Assembly (NCBI RefSeq): GCF_001423695.1
Contig: NZ_LMOZ01000002.1
Span: 663,085-727,084 of the forward strand
Length of the DNA stretch: 64,000 nucleotides
DNA from: Leifsonia sp. Leaf336
Lineage (GTDB): Bacteria > Actinomycetota > Actinomycetes > Actinomycetales > Microbacteriaceae
Direction of reading: 5' to 3'
Shown: piece after piece, positions 30,838-37,931 of the stretch
Numbering within the stretch: position 1 is the stretch's first letter
Layout: each line of letters begins with the position of its first letter
Notes under the pieces: generated by a model
The model's database searches: none
Seen by the model: only the letters and a program-made list of their open reading frames with translations
What the model was told of the DNA's origin: nothing
Program-made: the position numbers and the translations under genes

Positions 30838-30925
30838 CTGGTAAAGAAGTGAACCTGGGAAAATGCCCATAAGTGGTAAGGAAAGGCAATAAGCGGCACG
30901 TTAATGGGTAGGTTCTGGTAAGGTA
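30838..30925. promoter_or_regulatory. Divergent phage switch region with TGGTAA repeats
   Basis: Direct TGGTAA copies at 30839, 30874 and 30916 lie between the minus-strand gene (start 30810) and the XRE gene (start 30931). The region is AT-rich for this window. It has the layout of a repressor operator region; binding is inferred. Confidence 0.5.
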
Positions 30926-30930
30926 AAAAT

Positions 30931-31179
30931 GTGGACACCAGCGACCTGCAAAAAATCGCGGAGGCGCACCAAGCGCTAGCGACTGGCGATGCGCGAGCGC
31001 TGCGCCAGTCGCTACGCATGAGCGTGCTTGACCTCGGCGCAACTGTTGGCGTCTCCGGAGCAGCTATTTCGCGATGGGAATGCGGCAAGCGCACACCCCA
31101 CGGCGATACGGCTCTGAGATACGCACGAGTGCTGGACATGCTCCGAAGGGTTGCAGCATCGGTGGAGGTGCAGAAATGA
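30931..31179 (+). CDS. XRE-family transcriptional regulator
   Basis: An 82-residue Cro/CI-like HTH protein: RQSLRMSVLDLGATVGVSGAAISRWECGKRTP forms the HTH at about residues 25-56. AAGG lies 7 nt before the GTG. Its stop overlaps the start of a MerR/excisionase-type HTH gene. Together with the divergent gene it probably forms the element's lysis/lysogeny or copy-control switch. Confidence 0.85.
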   Translation: MDTSDLQKIAEAHQALATGDARALRQSLRMSVLDLGATVGVSGAAISRWECGKRTPHGDTALRYARVLDMLRRVAASVEVQK

Positions 31180-31349
31180 CCTTCGAGCGGACGAAGCCCA
31201 CTAACACCGCTGACGACACGGCCGAGTGGCTCGGCGTCGACCGAAAGACCGTTTACGCAGGCGTCAACGCCGGCACCATCCCGGCAATAAGGCTGGGCCG
31301 GAAGGTGCTCATCCTCACCCAGCCGCTCATAGAACTTGTCGGTGCGTGA
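31176..31349 (+). CDS. Excisionase-type helix-turn-helix protein
   Basis: A 57-residue protein with the helix_turn_helix_17 pattern: ADDTAEWLGVDRKTVYAGVNAGTIPAIRLGRK. ATG overlaps the XRE stop. It could be Xis or a small regulator. It is the intact counterpart of the broken xis-like gene at 46042. Confidence 0.8.
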   Translation: MTFERTKPTNTADDTAEWLGVDRKTVYAGVNAGTIPAIRLGRKVLILTQPLIELVGA

Positions 31350-31456
31350 GGAGCACCGACAGCTAACAGCAGGGAACCGACAACAGGCGGTCGTGACAGC
31401 TCTCGTCAACACCCAGACGACTTGCCTCACCGATGAACCGGAGAGCAAGAACCGCA

Positions 31457-31906
31457 ATGAATACAGGCCCCATCGTCCCGTTGGGACGCTTCTACGCCGA
31501 GTTCGATGAAGTAACTGGCGAACCCCTACCCACCCCCGAAGAGCGCGAAGCTCCCGCTGAGGACATCGCTAGAGCATTCGCCACCCACAAGTTTCTCGAG
31601 CACCTAGCCGCTGCACGCGGCAAGCGAATCGACCAGCTCGCACGCAACGAAGTTCACCCCGACGACATCACCAACGCGCGTGCAGATCGTGGGACACACG
31701 CAGACCCGGTGCTAGACGAGGTGATCGCCCGCTGGAACAACTGGCATAGGCGCCCAACGCGCCGGCTGCGCTTCAAAGACGGCCGCCTCGCCATCACTCT
31801 GGACGACATCCAACGTCTTGCGGAGGCTGGCTACCGCAGTCCTCACGACAGAATGAACGTCACTCGTGCGCAAGTGCGCGCCTTTCTCTCTGGGCACGGC
31901 TGGTGA
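31457..31906 (+). CDS. Phage early-region protein, unknown
   Basis: A 149-residue protein with an acidic N-terminal half and a basic C-terminal half (WNNWHRRPTRRLRFKDGR). ATG 31457 has GAGAG upstream and is preferred to ATG 31433, which has none. Its stop overlaps the next GTG. It lies in the replication-type operon; no family recognised. Confidence 0.7.
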   Translation: MNTGPIVPLGRFYAEFDEVTGEPLPTPEEREAPAEDIARAFATHKFLEHLAAARGKRIDQLARNEVHPDDITNARADRGTHADPVLDEVIARWNNWHRRPTRRLRFKDGRLAITLDDIQRLAEAGYRSPHDRMNVTRAQVRAFLSGHGW

Positions 31907-32322
31907 GCGCGGGCTTCATGACGCGCGCTGAGCGTGCGGCGCTCCAAGGTGCCGACCCCCTGACGTGCCGATCATGTGGTGAGGGGCTTCAGGCGTGGCA
32001 GGTGCCGATCGCTATGCACCCGACGTGTGCGCGCAGCGCTATCCGCAAGGTCGACATGAGCAGTCTGAGCATGCGCGAATCGCTCATCTATTCGGCTGCA
32101 TACAGCGAAGCGATTGCGGACCACGCGGCTCTATTCGAACAGGTCATTACTGCATACGCCGCAGCACTCGCCCAAGCGGAAGCCGATGCCGCCCGCTACT
32201 ACCACCAGGCGTATTGCGACTGCGTGCAGCGCACTAGCAGGCAGATCGTGCACGCAGTCGACGTAGGCGAGCGCCGCGAACAGTGGAGGAGCAAGTACGG
32301 ACTGAACGGGGCAGTCGCTTGA
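31903..32322 (+). CDS. Small zinc-finger-like phage protein
   Basis: A 139-residue protein with a compact CRSCGEG...HPTC arrangement at about 22-42 that could bind one zinc, then a long helical tail rich in Ala and Tyr. GTG start overlaps the previous stop; the TGA overlaps the TTG start of the ATPase gene. Confidence 0.7.
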   Translation: MSAGFMTRAERAALQGADPLTCRSCGEGLQAWQVPIAMHPTCARSAIRKVDMSSLSMRESLIYSAAYSEAIADHAALFEQVITAYAAALAQAEADAARYYHQAYCDCVQRTSRQIVHAVDVGERREQWRSKYGLNGAVA

Positions 32323-33338
32323 CCAAATACGAGTACGCCAACGTCGGCGCAATCCTCAACGGAAGTCACCTCGCGGCGCCGGCACCCACGGTTGGGCTTC
32401 GCGATGACGGCGTGGGCCTGTTCTACAGAGGGCAGGAAAACCAGATCATCGGTGACCCCGAGACGGCCAAGACGCTGATGGTGCAATGCGTACAGGCTGA
32501 CATGCTCTCCGTGGGTGGCAGTGCGCTCATCGTCGATATCGACCACAACGGCGTAGAACCAACGCTCGCGCGGCTCATCAGCATGGGCGTCGACCCAGAC
32601 GTGCTCTCGGATCCGCAACGGTTCAGGTACGCGGCACCGAATGATGCCGAGGAAATGCTCGCAGTCGTCGCAGACCTCAAAGACTGGGTGCCTGACATTG
32701 CGCTCGTCGACTCCATCGGTGAACTGATGGTCATGTTCCACGCGTCCTCGAATAGCCCCGATGACTACACGGCCATGCACTCGGCGGCGCTGAAACCTTT
32801 CGCCGTCCACGGCAGCGCCCTGGTCACCATCGACCACCTAGCCAAGAACTCGGAATCGCAGTCATATGGCGCCACCGGTACGGCAGCGAAGAAACGCGCA
32901 GTCGGGGGAGTGATGCTCCGATCGACAGTGCTCGACAGGTTCACCCCCGGCAACGGCGGACGCGCACAGCTCACCATCGTGAAAGATCGCCACGGCGGCC
33001 TCCGTGCAGCATCGCCCAAAGATGACAGAGAACCCTTGGCGGCGATCTTCAAAGTCTGGAGCGACGACAGCGACGACACCCGGTGGCAGTTCAAAACACC
33101 GGACGGCAGCGACAAGCCAGTGGGAATCACGGTCAGGGAAGGCGACGTGGACGCGCTCGCCCAGCTCGTGCCGTCGCCTATCAGCCAACGAGACGTGAAA
33201 GAACGCCTCAGCTGGGGGTCCACTCGAGCACTTCACGCCCTCCGAGCATGGCGCGACGCCGGATCACCAACAGTCGCTCTCGTCGCGCTCCCTGCTCCCC
33301 AAACCCCTATGTCAGGAGCACGGGAGCACGTCGCATGA
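32319..33338 (+). CDS. RecA-like phage ATPase/helicase with altered Walker A
   Basis: A 339-residue RecA/RepA-type ATPase, likely for element replication. The Walker A is GDPETAKT (about 45-52), which keeps Lys-Thr but has Ala where Gly is usual. DIALVDSIGEL is Walker B, and TIDHLAK and the KDRHGG region fit RepA-like helicases. The TTG at 32319 overlaps the previous TGA and matches two other TTG-ACC starts in the element; GTG 32283 is the alternative (351 residues). A C-terminal winged-helix-like part follows (about 280-320). Confidence 0.8.
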   Translation: MTKYEYANVGAILNGSHLAAPAPTVGLRDDGVGLFYRGQENQIIGDPETAKTLMVQCVQADMLSVGGSALIVDIDHNGVEPTLARLISMGVDPDVLSDPQRFRYAAPNDAEEMLAVVADLKDWVPDIALVDSIGELMVMFHASSNSPDDYTAMHSAALKPFAVHGSALVTIDHLAKNSESQSYGATGTAAKKRAVGGVMLRSTVLDRFTPGNGGRAQLTIVKDRHGGLRAASPKDDREPLAAIFKVWSDDSDDTRWQFKTPDGSDKPVGITVREGDVDALAQLVPSPISQRDVKERLSWGSTRALHALRAWRDAGSPTVALVALPAPQTPMSGAREHVA

Positions 33339-33487
33339 ACCGCTCCCAGGAGCGCTCCCGGAGCAACCAGGAGCAGACGACCAAGGGACACCAAAACCCT
33401 TACAACCACTCCATTTCATACCCCTACCCCCTACGCTCCCCTGCTCCCACACACAGAGGTCCAGGAGCAAGGAGCGCACGCAGGAGC
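33287..33487. other. GGAGC/GCTCC cluster, putative element origin
   Basis: Eight GGAGC (33315, 33323, 33349, 33360, 33370, 33464, 33471, 33483) and six GCTCC (33287, 33294, 33342, 33354, 33435, 33443) occur within 201 bp, including the perfect palindrome GGAGCGCTCC at 33349-33358. The cluster surrounds an A/C-rich stretch (33375-33434) and directly follows the RecA-like ATPase gene. This is iteron-like; origin function is inferred. Confidence 0.55.
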
Positions 33488-33492
33488 ACCCC

Positions 33493-33750
33493 ATGAAGAC
33501 CTACCGGCAACACAACTGCCAAAGCAAACACCGCACCAACCACACCTTCCTCAACTGCGCACTACACAACATCAACTGGATCCACGGAAACGGGAACTAC
33601 GCAGTCATCGCCTGGTGCAACCGAACAATCACCCTCTGGCACGAACGCCCACTAGCCCAACAAGCACTCGACATCATCAACGCAGACGCCTGCGGACACC
33701 GATGCCGCCACAACCACGAACTCATCACCATCGACAGGGGCACCAAATGA
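33493..33750 (+). CDS. Small Cys/His-rich phage protein
   Basis: An 85-residue protein with His and Cys scattered throughout (QHNCQSKH, NCALHN, CGHRCRHNH) and codons strongly biased to C in position 3, which supports coding. A zinc- or nucleic-acid-binding role is possible but not shown. Its stop overlaps the next ATG. Confidence 0.6.
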   Translation: MKTYRQHNCQSKHRTNHTFLNCALHNINWIHGNGNYAVIAWCNRTITLWHERPLAQQALDIINADACGHRCRHNHELITIDRGTK

Positions 33751-34085
33751 CCACACCAACCAGTCGTGAGCGGTCTGTCCGCGTGGCTTCGGTGGTCTGC
33801 TCGAACTCCCCGCGCACGCGTTGGGATGGTGTGCACTCACGTTGTGATCACGCCACGGAGTCCCTTGCTATGACTGGCCTGTTGAGGCGAGCACATGACG
33901 GCGTGTCAAGTGTGCGAGCCGTCGCCGGCTACGGGCAAGGCACAGCGCAGGTGGTCGAGCTTGCCAATGATGGGCGCCTACCAAGGGGGGTGGGGGAGGG
34001 ATTTTCCAGCATTGCCACCCCCGCCATATGCCGAGAAATCTGCAGAGAAATCCTGAAATCCGGTTTTGGTGGGAGGGCGTTGTGA
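33747..34085 (+). CDS. Phage protein of unknown function
   Basis: A 112-residue basic protein; ATG overlaps the previous stop with AGGGG upstream. The C-terminal part (SSIATPAICREICREILKS) is helical. Its end overlaps the next GTG by 4 nt. No family recognised, and codon use is less convincing than in its neighbours. Confidence 0.5.
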   Translation: MTTPTSRERSVRVASVVCSNSPRTRWDGVHSRCDHATESLAMTGLLRRAHDGVSSVRAVAGYGQGTAQVVELANDGRLPRGVGEGFSSIATPAICREICREILKSGFGGRAL

Positions 34086-34285
34086 ATCTGGATGGTGCGC
34101 GGGCTACGCGTAGGGAGCATGCGTTGCGTGATGAGTTTGAGGCGGCGTTGTTGCGGATTGGGTTGGTGGATGAGCCTGGTGCGGAGTTGGTGCGCCAGTA
34201 TGTGGCGGCGTTGCGGGGTGAGTGTTCGTCGCGGCGTCGGGAGGCTCGAGAACTGCGTTTGGAGCTGGATCGGAGGATGTTGTGA
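34082..34285 (+). CDS. Small helical phage protein
   Basis: A 67-residue strongly charged helical protein (RREHALRDEFEAALLRIGL...ALRGECSSRRREARELRLELDRRML). GTG 34082 is preceded by GGGAGG. It is convergent with the minus-strand gene at 34302. It may belong to the packaging module, since the next plus-strand gene resembles a small terminase. Confidence 0.6.
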   Translation: MNLDGARATRREHALRDEFEAALLRIGLVDEPGAELVRQYVAALRGECSSRRREARELRLELDRRML

Positions 34286-34301
34286 TTCAGCAATCTACGG
34301 G

Positions 34302-34805
34302 TCAGGGGAGCGCCTGGGTTCTCGGGGTACCTGGAATCTTTGACGTGATCGCACCGACTGTTTGGTTGAGTTCTTCGGCGGTTATCTCGCCTCTGTACCA
34401 GCGGGGCAGCTGGTCGGCCAGAACGACTGAGATCCAGCTGGTCTGTTCGGCCGTTGTGGCTCTCATGGCTGCTTTGACCGCGTTGGTTACGGCGTTTGCT
34501 GCGGCCTCGTCGCCGTTGAGGACTAGCAGCCCGAATTCAACTTGGCTGGACGTTGCTTCATCAAAAGCTCGTCTCAGTCGTTCCGCGTTGTTCTTGTCGA
34601 GCGCGAATGCGTTGACTGAGTTTTGCACTCTGACGATGGTGGTTCGGAGGTTGTCGCGTCGGATGATTTCGCGCGCGGCGGCGTCGCGACTGCGCTCATT
34701 TCGCCGTCTGAAATGTTCCGTGATGAGTGTGGTTCCGGAGACTGCGAGCGCGCCGATGACGACGCCGATCAGTCCGAGCCACGCGCTAATCCACGAAGCG
34801 TCCAT
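34302..34805 (-). CDS. Membrane-anchored protein on the opposite strand (moron-like)
   Basis: A 167-residue protein with an N-terminal membrane helix (WISAWLGLIGVVIGALAVSGTTL, about 5-27), a basic charged stretch, then a soluble helical domain. It interrupts the plus-strand gene run with its own orientation and lies beside the small-terminase-like gene. The layout suggests a separately expressed lysogeny gene, perhaps superinfection exclusion; no family recognised. Confidence 0.65.
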   Translation of the reverse strand: MDASWISAWLGLIGVVIGALAVSGTTLITEHFRRRNERSRDAAAREIIRRDNLRTTIVRVQNSVNAFALDKNNAERLRRAFDEATSSQVEFGLLVLNGDEAAANAVTNAVKAAMRATTAEQTSWISVVLADQLPRWYRGEITAEELNQTVGAITSKIPGTPRTQALP

Positions 34806-34832
34806 GGGACGCACTTTAGCGGAGGTGTTGTC

Positions 34833-35408
34833 GTGAGCGAGGATCGCCCGTTGAATCCGGATGGTTCCGTGTGGGTGCCGGCGTTTCCTGGTCAGCGTCC
34901 GCCGTTTCAGAGGGGGAATCGGGTTTCGGTGGGGAATCGGGGGCCGTTGAAGCATGGGGCGAAGTCTCCGCGCGTGTATTTGCCGTTGGCGAGGGAGATT
35001 GAGTCGGATCTGCGGCAGCATGCGCAGCTCGAGTATTTGTGGGAGCCGGAGTTTCGGGATCTGACGTCGGCGTATTGCACGGCGTTGGCCCGTGAAGAGT
35101 TGTACGCGGCGTGGATTGATCAGATGGAGTCTGTCGAGGAGTGGGCGCGGCCTTCGGAGGGACGCGTTTCCTCGCCGGCTGAGGAGCACTTGGAGTTGCT
35201 CTCGCGGGTCGCGCATTTGGCTGAGGCTTTGGGCTTGACGCCGGCTTTGCGTGATGAGGTTCGGGAGGCGATCGCGAAGGCTCGCACGCGGATTGAGTTG
35301 CGCCGTCAGCGGGCAGCGAAGAAGCCTTCACGTGAGGAGCTGCTAAAGGCGATTCGCGACGCGAACTATCCAGGTGAGCGTAATTCGGACAGGGACGGGC
35401 TTAGGTGA
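34833..35408 (+). CDS. Possible phage small terminase-like protein
   Basis: A 191-residue protein starting at GTG 34833 with GGAGGTG upstream. The N-terminal part has PPFQRGNRVSVGNRGPLKHG, followed by a mostly helical body (LAREIESDLRQHAQLEYLWEP...). This resembles small-terminase-like proteins in actinophages, by memory of the motif only. No large terminase follows, so packaging would need a helper or was lost. Confidence 0.45.
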   Translation: MSEDRPLNPDGSVWVPAFPGQRPPFQRGNRVSVGNRGPLKHGAKSPRVYLPLAREIESDLRQHAQLEYLWEPEFRDLTSAYCTALAREELYAAWIDQMESVEEWARPSEGRVSSPAEEHLELLSRVAHLAEALGLTPALRDEVREAIAKARTRIELRRQRAAKKPSREELLKAIRDANYPGERNSDRDGLR

Positions 35409-35970
35409 GTCCTTCGGTGGCTGAGATTGTGTGCTCGAAACTACTCGGCAATTGCTCGTGCAAGCCAATCCAGACAACTCGAACCGTGATGCGGGCGGGC
35501 GAAGTAAATCGACGAATGAACGTAAAACCCGCGCTTCCGCCTGCGATGACAGTGCGCATGTTTGTGCCCTCGTCCTCCACGATCCAGGATGAACCGTCAG
35601 AGGCAGTGATGCTGAGGAGCCGCACCGGCTCGCCCATGTTGTTCCTGATCTCCCAGTGCTGGTCAGTGTTTGCTGGGCCGAAGTTTCGGAATGTCCACGA
35701 ATCTTGGCGCGCCGCCAGGTCGCGGGCGATCTCAGCTTGCTGTTCTGTGGCTGCTGCTATCCGTTGGTGTGCCGTTGCGGAGTCTGCCGCGCTCGCGGCC
35801 GCATCTTCAGACGCTTTCAGGCTTCGGGCCTCGTGGTCTTTAGCCGCATCGCGGGCCCTCACGGATTCATCTCGGGCCTTTCGAGCTTCGACCACTTGCA
35901 AGATTGCGACGATTGCGGCTATCGCTGCGACCACGAGGATGCCGAGATTGATCCAATTGGATTGGTCCAC
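35401..35970 (-). CDS. Membrane-anchored coiled-coil protein on the opposite strand
   Basis: A 189-residue protein: one N-terminal helix (INLGILVVAAIAAIVAILQVV, about 7-27), a long Ala/Glu/Lys/Arg coiled coil (about 28-90), and a C-terminal beta-rich domain (about 95-180). GTG start. It converges on the small-terminase-like gene with 8 nt overlap. It has the same overall plan as the protein at 34302, though I see no sequence repeat between them. Confidence 0.65.
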   Translation of the reverse strand: MDQSNWINLGILVVAAIAAIVAILQVVEARKARDESVRARDAAKDHEARSLKASEDAAASAADSATAHQRIAAATEQQAEIARDLAARQDSWTFRNFGPANTDQHWEIRNNMGEPVRLLSITASDGSSWIVEDEGTNMRTVIAGGSAGFTFIRRFTSPARITVRVVWIGLHEQLPSSFEHTISATEGLT

Positions 35971-35993
35971 GGCTGAACCCTACCGGGTGATCG

Positions 35994-36431
35994 ATGACTG
36001 AGACGGGGAGAGAGGCCGACTTTCGGCGCCTACGAGCGTTTCGCGCGGCGGATGGTTCTGTGGCGGTGCCGCCACAGCTAGCGGGGTGGGTTTTGCATGT
36101 GCTCCTGACCGATCTTGGCGAGCAGCGCCGACGCCGCATGGGAACAATCCGCTCAGACATCCTCGAACTATTAGATGCCCTTCATCCGGTCGCTTCCGAC
36201 ATCGGAAGTCTTTCTATACCACAAGATAGAATGTTAATGGCTGAGGTTGGGGATAGTCAGCCGGTTCTCCTTTCGGTGACCCGTGTGGCCGACCGACTCG
36301 GATTGAGCACGCGTGCCGTCACGAACATGCTCACGAGCGGTCGGCTGCACGGGTCAAAGGACATCGATGGACGCCATTGGGTTGTGTCCGAAGAAGACTT
36401 AAACAATTACATGAATGGGAAGGCGGCCTGA
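35994..36431 (+). CDS. Helix-turn-helix DNA-binding protein
   Basis: A 145-residue protein whose C-terminal half carries an excisionase/MerR-type HTH (VTRVADRLGLSTRAVTNMLTSGRL, about 93-116) followed by DGRHWVVSEEDLNNYM. The N-terminal half is helical. It is the first gene of the late run and its stop overlaps the next ATG, so it may regulate or begin the morphogenesis operon. Confidence 0.75.
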   Translation: MTETGREADFRRLRAFRAADGSVAVPPQLAGWVLHVLLTDLGEQRRRRMGTIRSDILELLDALHPVASDIGSLSIPQDRMLMAEVGDSQPVLLSVTRVADRLGLSTRAVTNMLTSGRLHGSKDIDGRHWVVSEEDLNNYMNGKAA

Positions 36432-37288
36432 TGGCTAAGCCACAGTTGAAGCCGGTTACCGCCGAAGACATTGAGGATGCTCAGCTGGCGCTTGAGCAGG
36501 GGCGGCTGGCGCTTGAGCAGGCGCATGATGCTTTCGTTCGCGGCGATGGTGAGTGGTCGGCCTATAAGGACCAGCAAGCCGTGGTGGAGTATGCGGAGGC
36601 GTCGATTCTTCGCCTTGAGCACGCCAAGCGGGAGTACGAATCAGAGGTTCGTCAGCGTGAGGTGCAGGCGTTGGCGGACAAGGTTTCGGCGTACTGCCCG
36701 GGTCCGAATCTTTACGAACTCGGCAACGAGGTCTATTGGAAGGTCCGTGAGTTAGTTCTCGCGTTCGTGAACCACAACGCTGCCGTTGCGGAGCTTCGCC
36801 AGCAGGCCATTGACTTGGGCGTGCCCGCATGGTCGGCTGACAGGTTCGCTTCCGCGAGCGATGCGTACATGGAGGTGGCCTCTGATGGCGTCCTTCGGGC
36901 GCGCGATCGAGAACTCGCCCCCGTCTCTTCGGGCTATTTCCTGGATCGAATCTTGGGTTCGGTCTGGGAAGACCTGCACTCAACCAACTCGAGCGTTGAT
37001 CGCAGCTACATCACCCAAGCGGAATCGTTGACGGTCACTCCTTGGGCTGAAACGCAGGAGGCGTTGAAACAGATTGCAGCCGTCCACAAGGCAAAGGCCG
37101 AACCGCATTTCTACTACCGTCACGCGGAGTGGCGGACCAACAACCCAAACGCGAACGTCCCTACGTACGTGGTCAAAGTGACCCCAGGTGGTGCTGTGTT
37201 CCGATTCCCGGAACAACTCTCAAGGGACGAGCAAGTAACGCGCAGCCTCGTGGAAATCAGTGAGGATGAGGCCCGCGGTGACGCTTGA
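36431..37288 (+). CDS. Phage protein of unknown function, coiled-coil N-terminus
   Basis: A 285-residue protein. The N-terminal 90 residues form a coiled-coil-like region with two near-repeats (AQLALEQGRLALEQAHDAF). The rest is mixed, ending in acidic ISEDEARGDA. ATG overlaps the HTH stop; the 3' end overlaps the next gene by up to 29 nt. It sits where head genes would be expected but matches no head protein I know. Confidence 0.65.
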   Translation: MAKPQLKPVTAEDIEDAQLALEQGRLALEQAHDAFVRGDGEWSAYKDQQAVVEYAEASILRLEHAKREYESEVRQREVQALADKVSAYCPGPNLYELGNEVYWKVRELVLAFVNHNAAVAELRQQAIDLGVPAWSADRFASASDAYMEVASDGVLRARDRELAPVSSGYFLDRILGSVWEDLHSTNSSVDRSYITQAESLTVTPWAETQEALKQIAAVHKAKAEPHFYYRHAEWRTNNPNANVPTYVVKVTPGGAVFRFPEQLSRDEQVTRSLVEISEDEARGDA

Positions 37289-37721
37289 GCAACGCGGGCC
37301 GGAATGGGTGAAGTCGGCGTCCCCGGACCAAATCACGGCCGCGCTTCAGGCTGGCGAGCTGGCGCATTACATGGGCGGGAAGACGCCTGACGAATTGGCT
37401 CACGATGCGCATGTTGAGGACAGCCCCAATCGTCTTCTATCTGAGGCGTATGGCTTTGCGTCCCATCGGCAGATGAGCGCCGTTGCGGGTGCATACGGTT
37501 CGACACTCCTAGAGAGCAGAAGGCGCGACATGACCGCGGAGCAGCTGGAGAAGCTGACCTGGCTTGAGACGGCATCCCCTGAACAGGCTTACGCGGCGGA
37601 AGCGGCCGGTGAACTGAATAGCCTGTTGGGTCGCGACGTAACGAATGAGGCTGAACGTATCTCCACGGTTGCCGCGAACGTGGAGGCTCGAATCCGCGCA
37701 GCTCTCTCGGGCGACTCTTAA
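37260..37721 (+). CDS. Phage protein with two internal repeats
   Basis: A 153-residue protein with a tandem motif: WVKSASPDQITAALQAGEL and WLETASPEQAYAAEAAGEL, about 85 residues apart. Each may be a small helical domain. GTG 37260, ATG 37266 and GTG 37278 are possible starts; GAGG lies before the last. Function unknown. Confidence 0.65.
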   Translation: MRMRPAVTLEQRGPEWVKSASPDQITAALQAGELAHYMGGKTPDELAHDAHVEDSPNRLLSEAYGFASHRQMSAVAGAYGSTLLESRRRDMTAEQLEKLTWLETASPEQAYAAEAAGELNSLLGRDVTNEAERISTVAANVEARIRAALSGDS

Positions 37722-37783
37722 AAAGAGTCCCGAGCAAAGCAATCTTTGACCCGCTGTCATGGCGGGCTTCTTCATTTAAAGCC

Positions 37784-37803
37784 AAGCCCTCCGGGGCTTT
37801 TCT
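37784..37803 (+). terminator. Terminator-like hairpin before the tail genes
   Basis: AAGCCC at 37784-37789 pairs with GGGCTT at 37794-37799 around TCCG, followed by TT and pyrimidines. A second smaller hairpin (CCCGC/GCGGG) precedes it near 37751. It separates the upstream genes from the tail block, so tail expression may need read-through. Confidence 0.65.
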
Positions 37804-37820
37804 TCGTTAAGGACAGCCAA

Positions 37821-37931
37821 TTGACCCCTACAGAGAACGCATCCGATGGTCAGCCCCGGTTTCTTCGCGTCATCCACTTCTCTGCGAGCGGCCCAGAGGC
37901 CGAGCAGACACCTGAGGCGACGGACGGCTGA
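37821..37931 (+). CDS. 36-residue peptide with TTG start
   Basis: The frame begins TTG-ACC with AAGGA 7 nt upstream and ends overlapping the tail-protein ATG. The peptide ends acidic (SGPEAEQTPEATDG). The TTG-ACC start matches two larger genes in this element, which supports translation. No function seen. Confidence 0.5.
   Translation: MTPTENASDGQPRFLRVIHFSASGPEAEQTPEATDG

Noticed and set aside
33335..33496. 53-codon frame MNRSQERSRSNQ... after the RecA-like ATPase
   Set aside because: The sequence is made of GGAGC/GCTCC repeats, which explain the Arg/Ser/Pro composition better than coding; treated as a putative origin.
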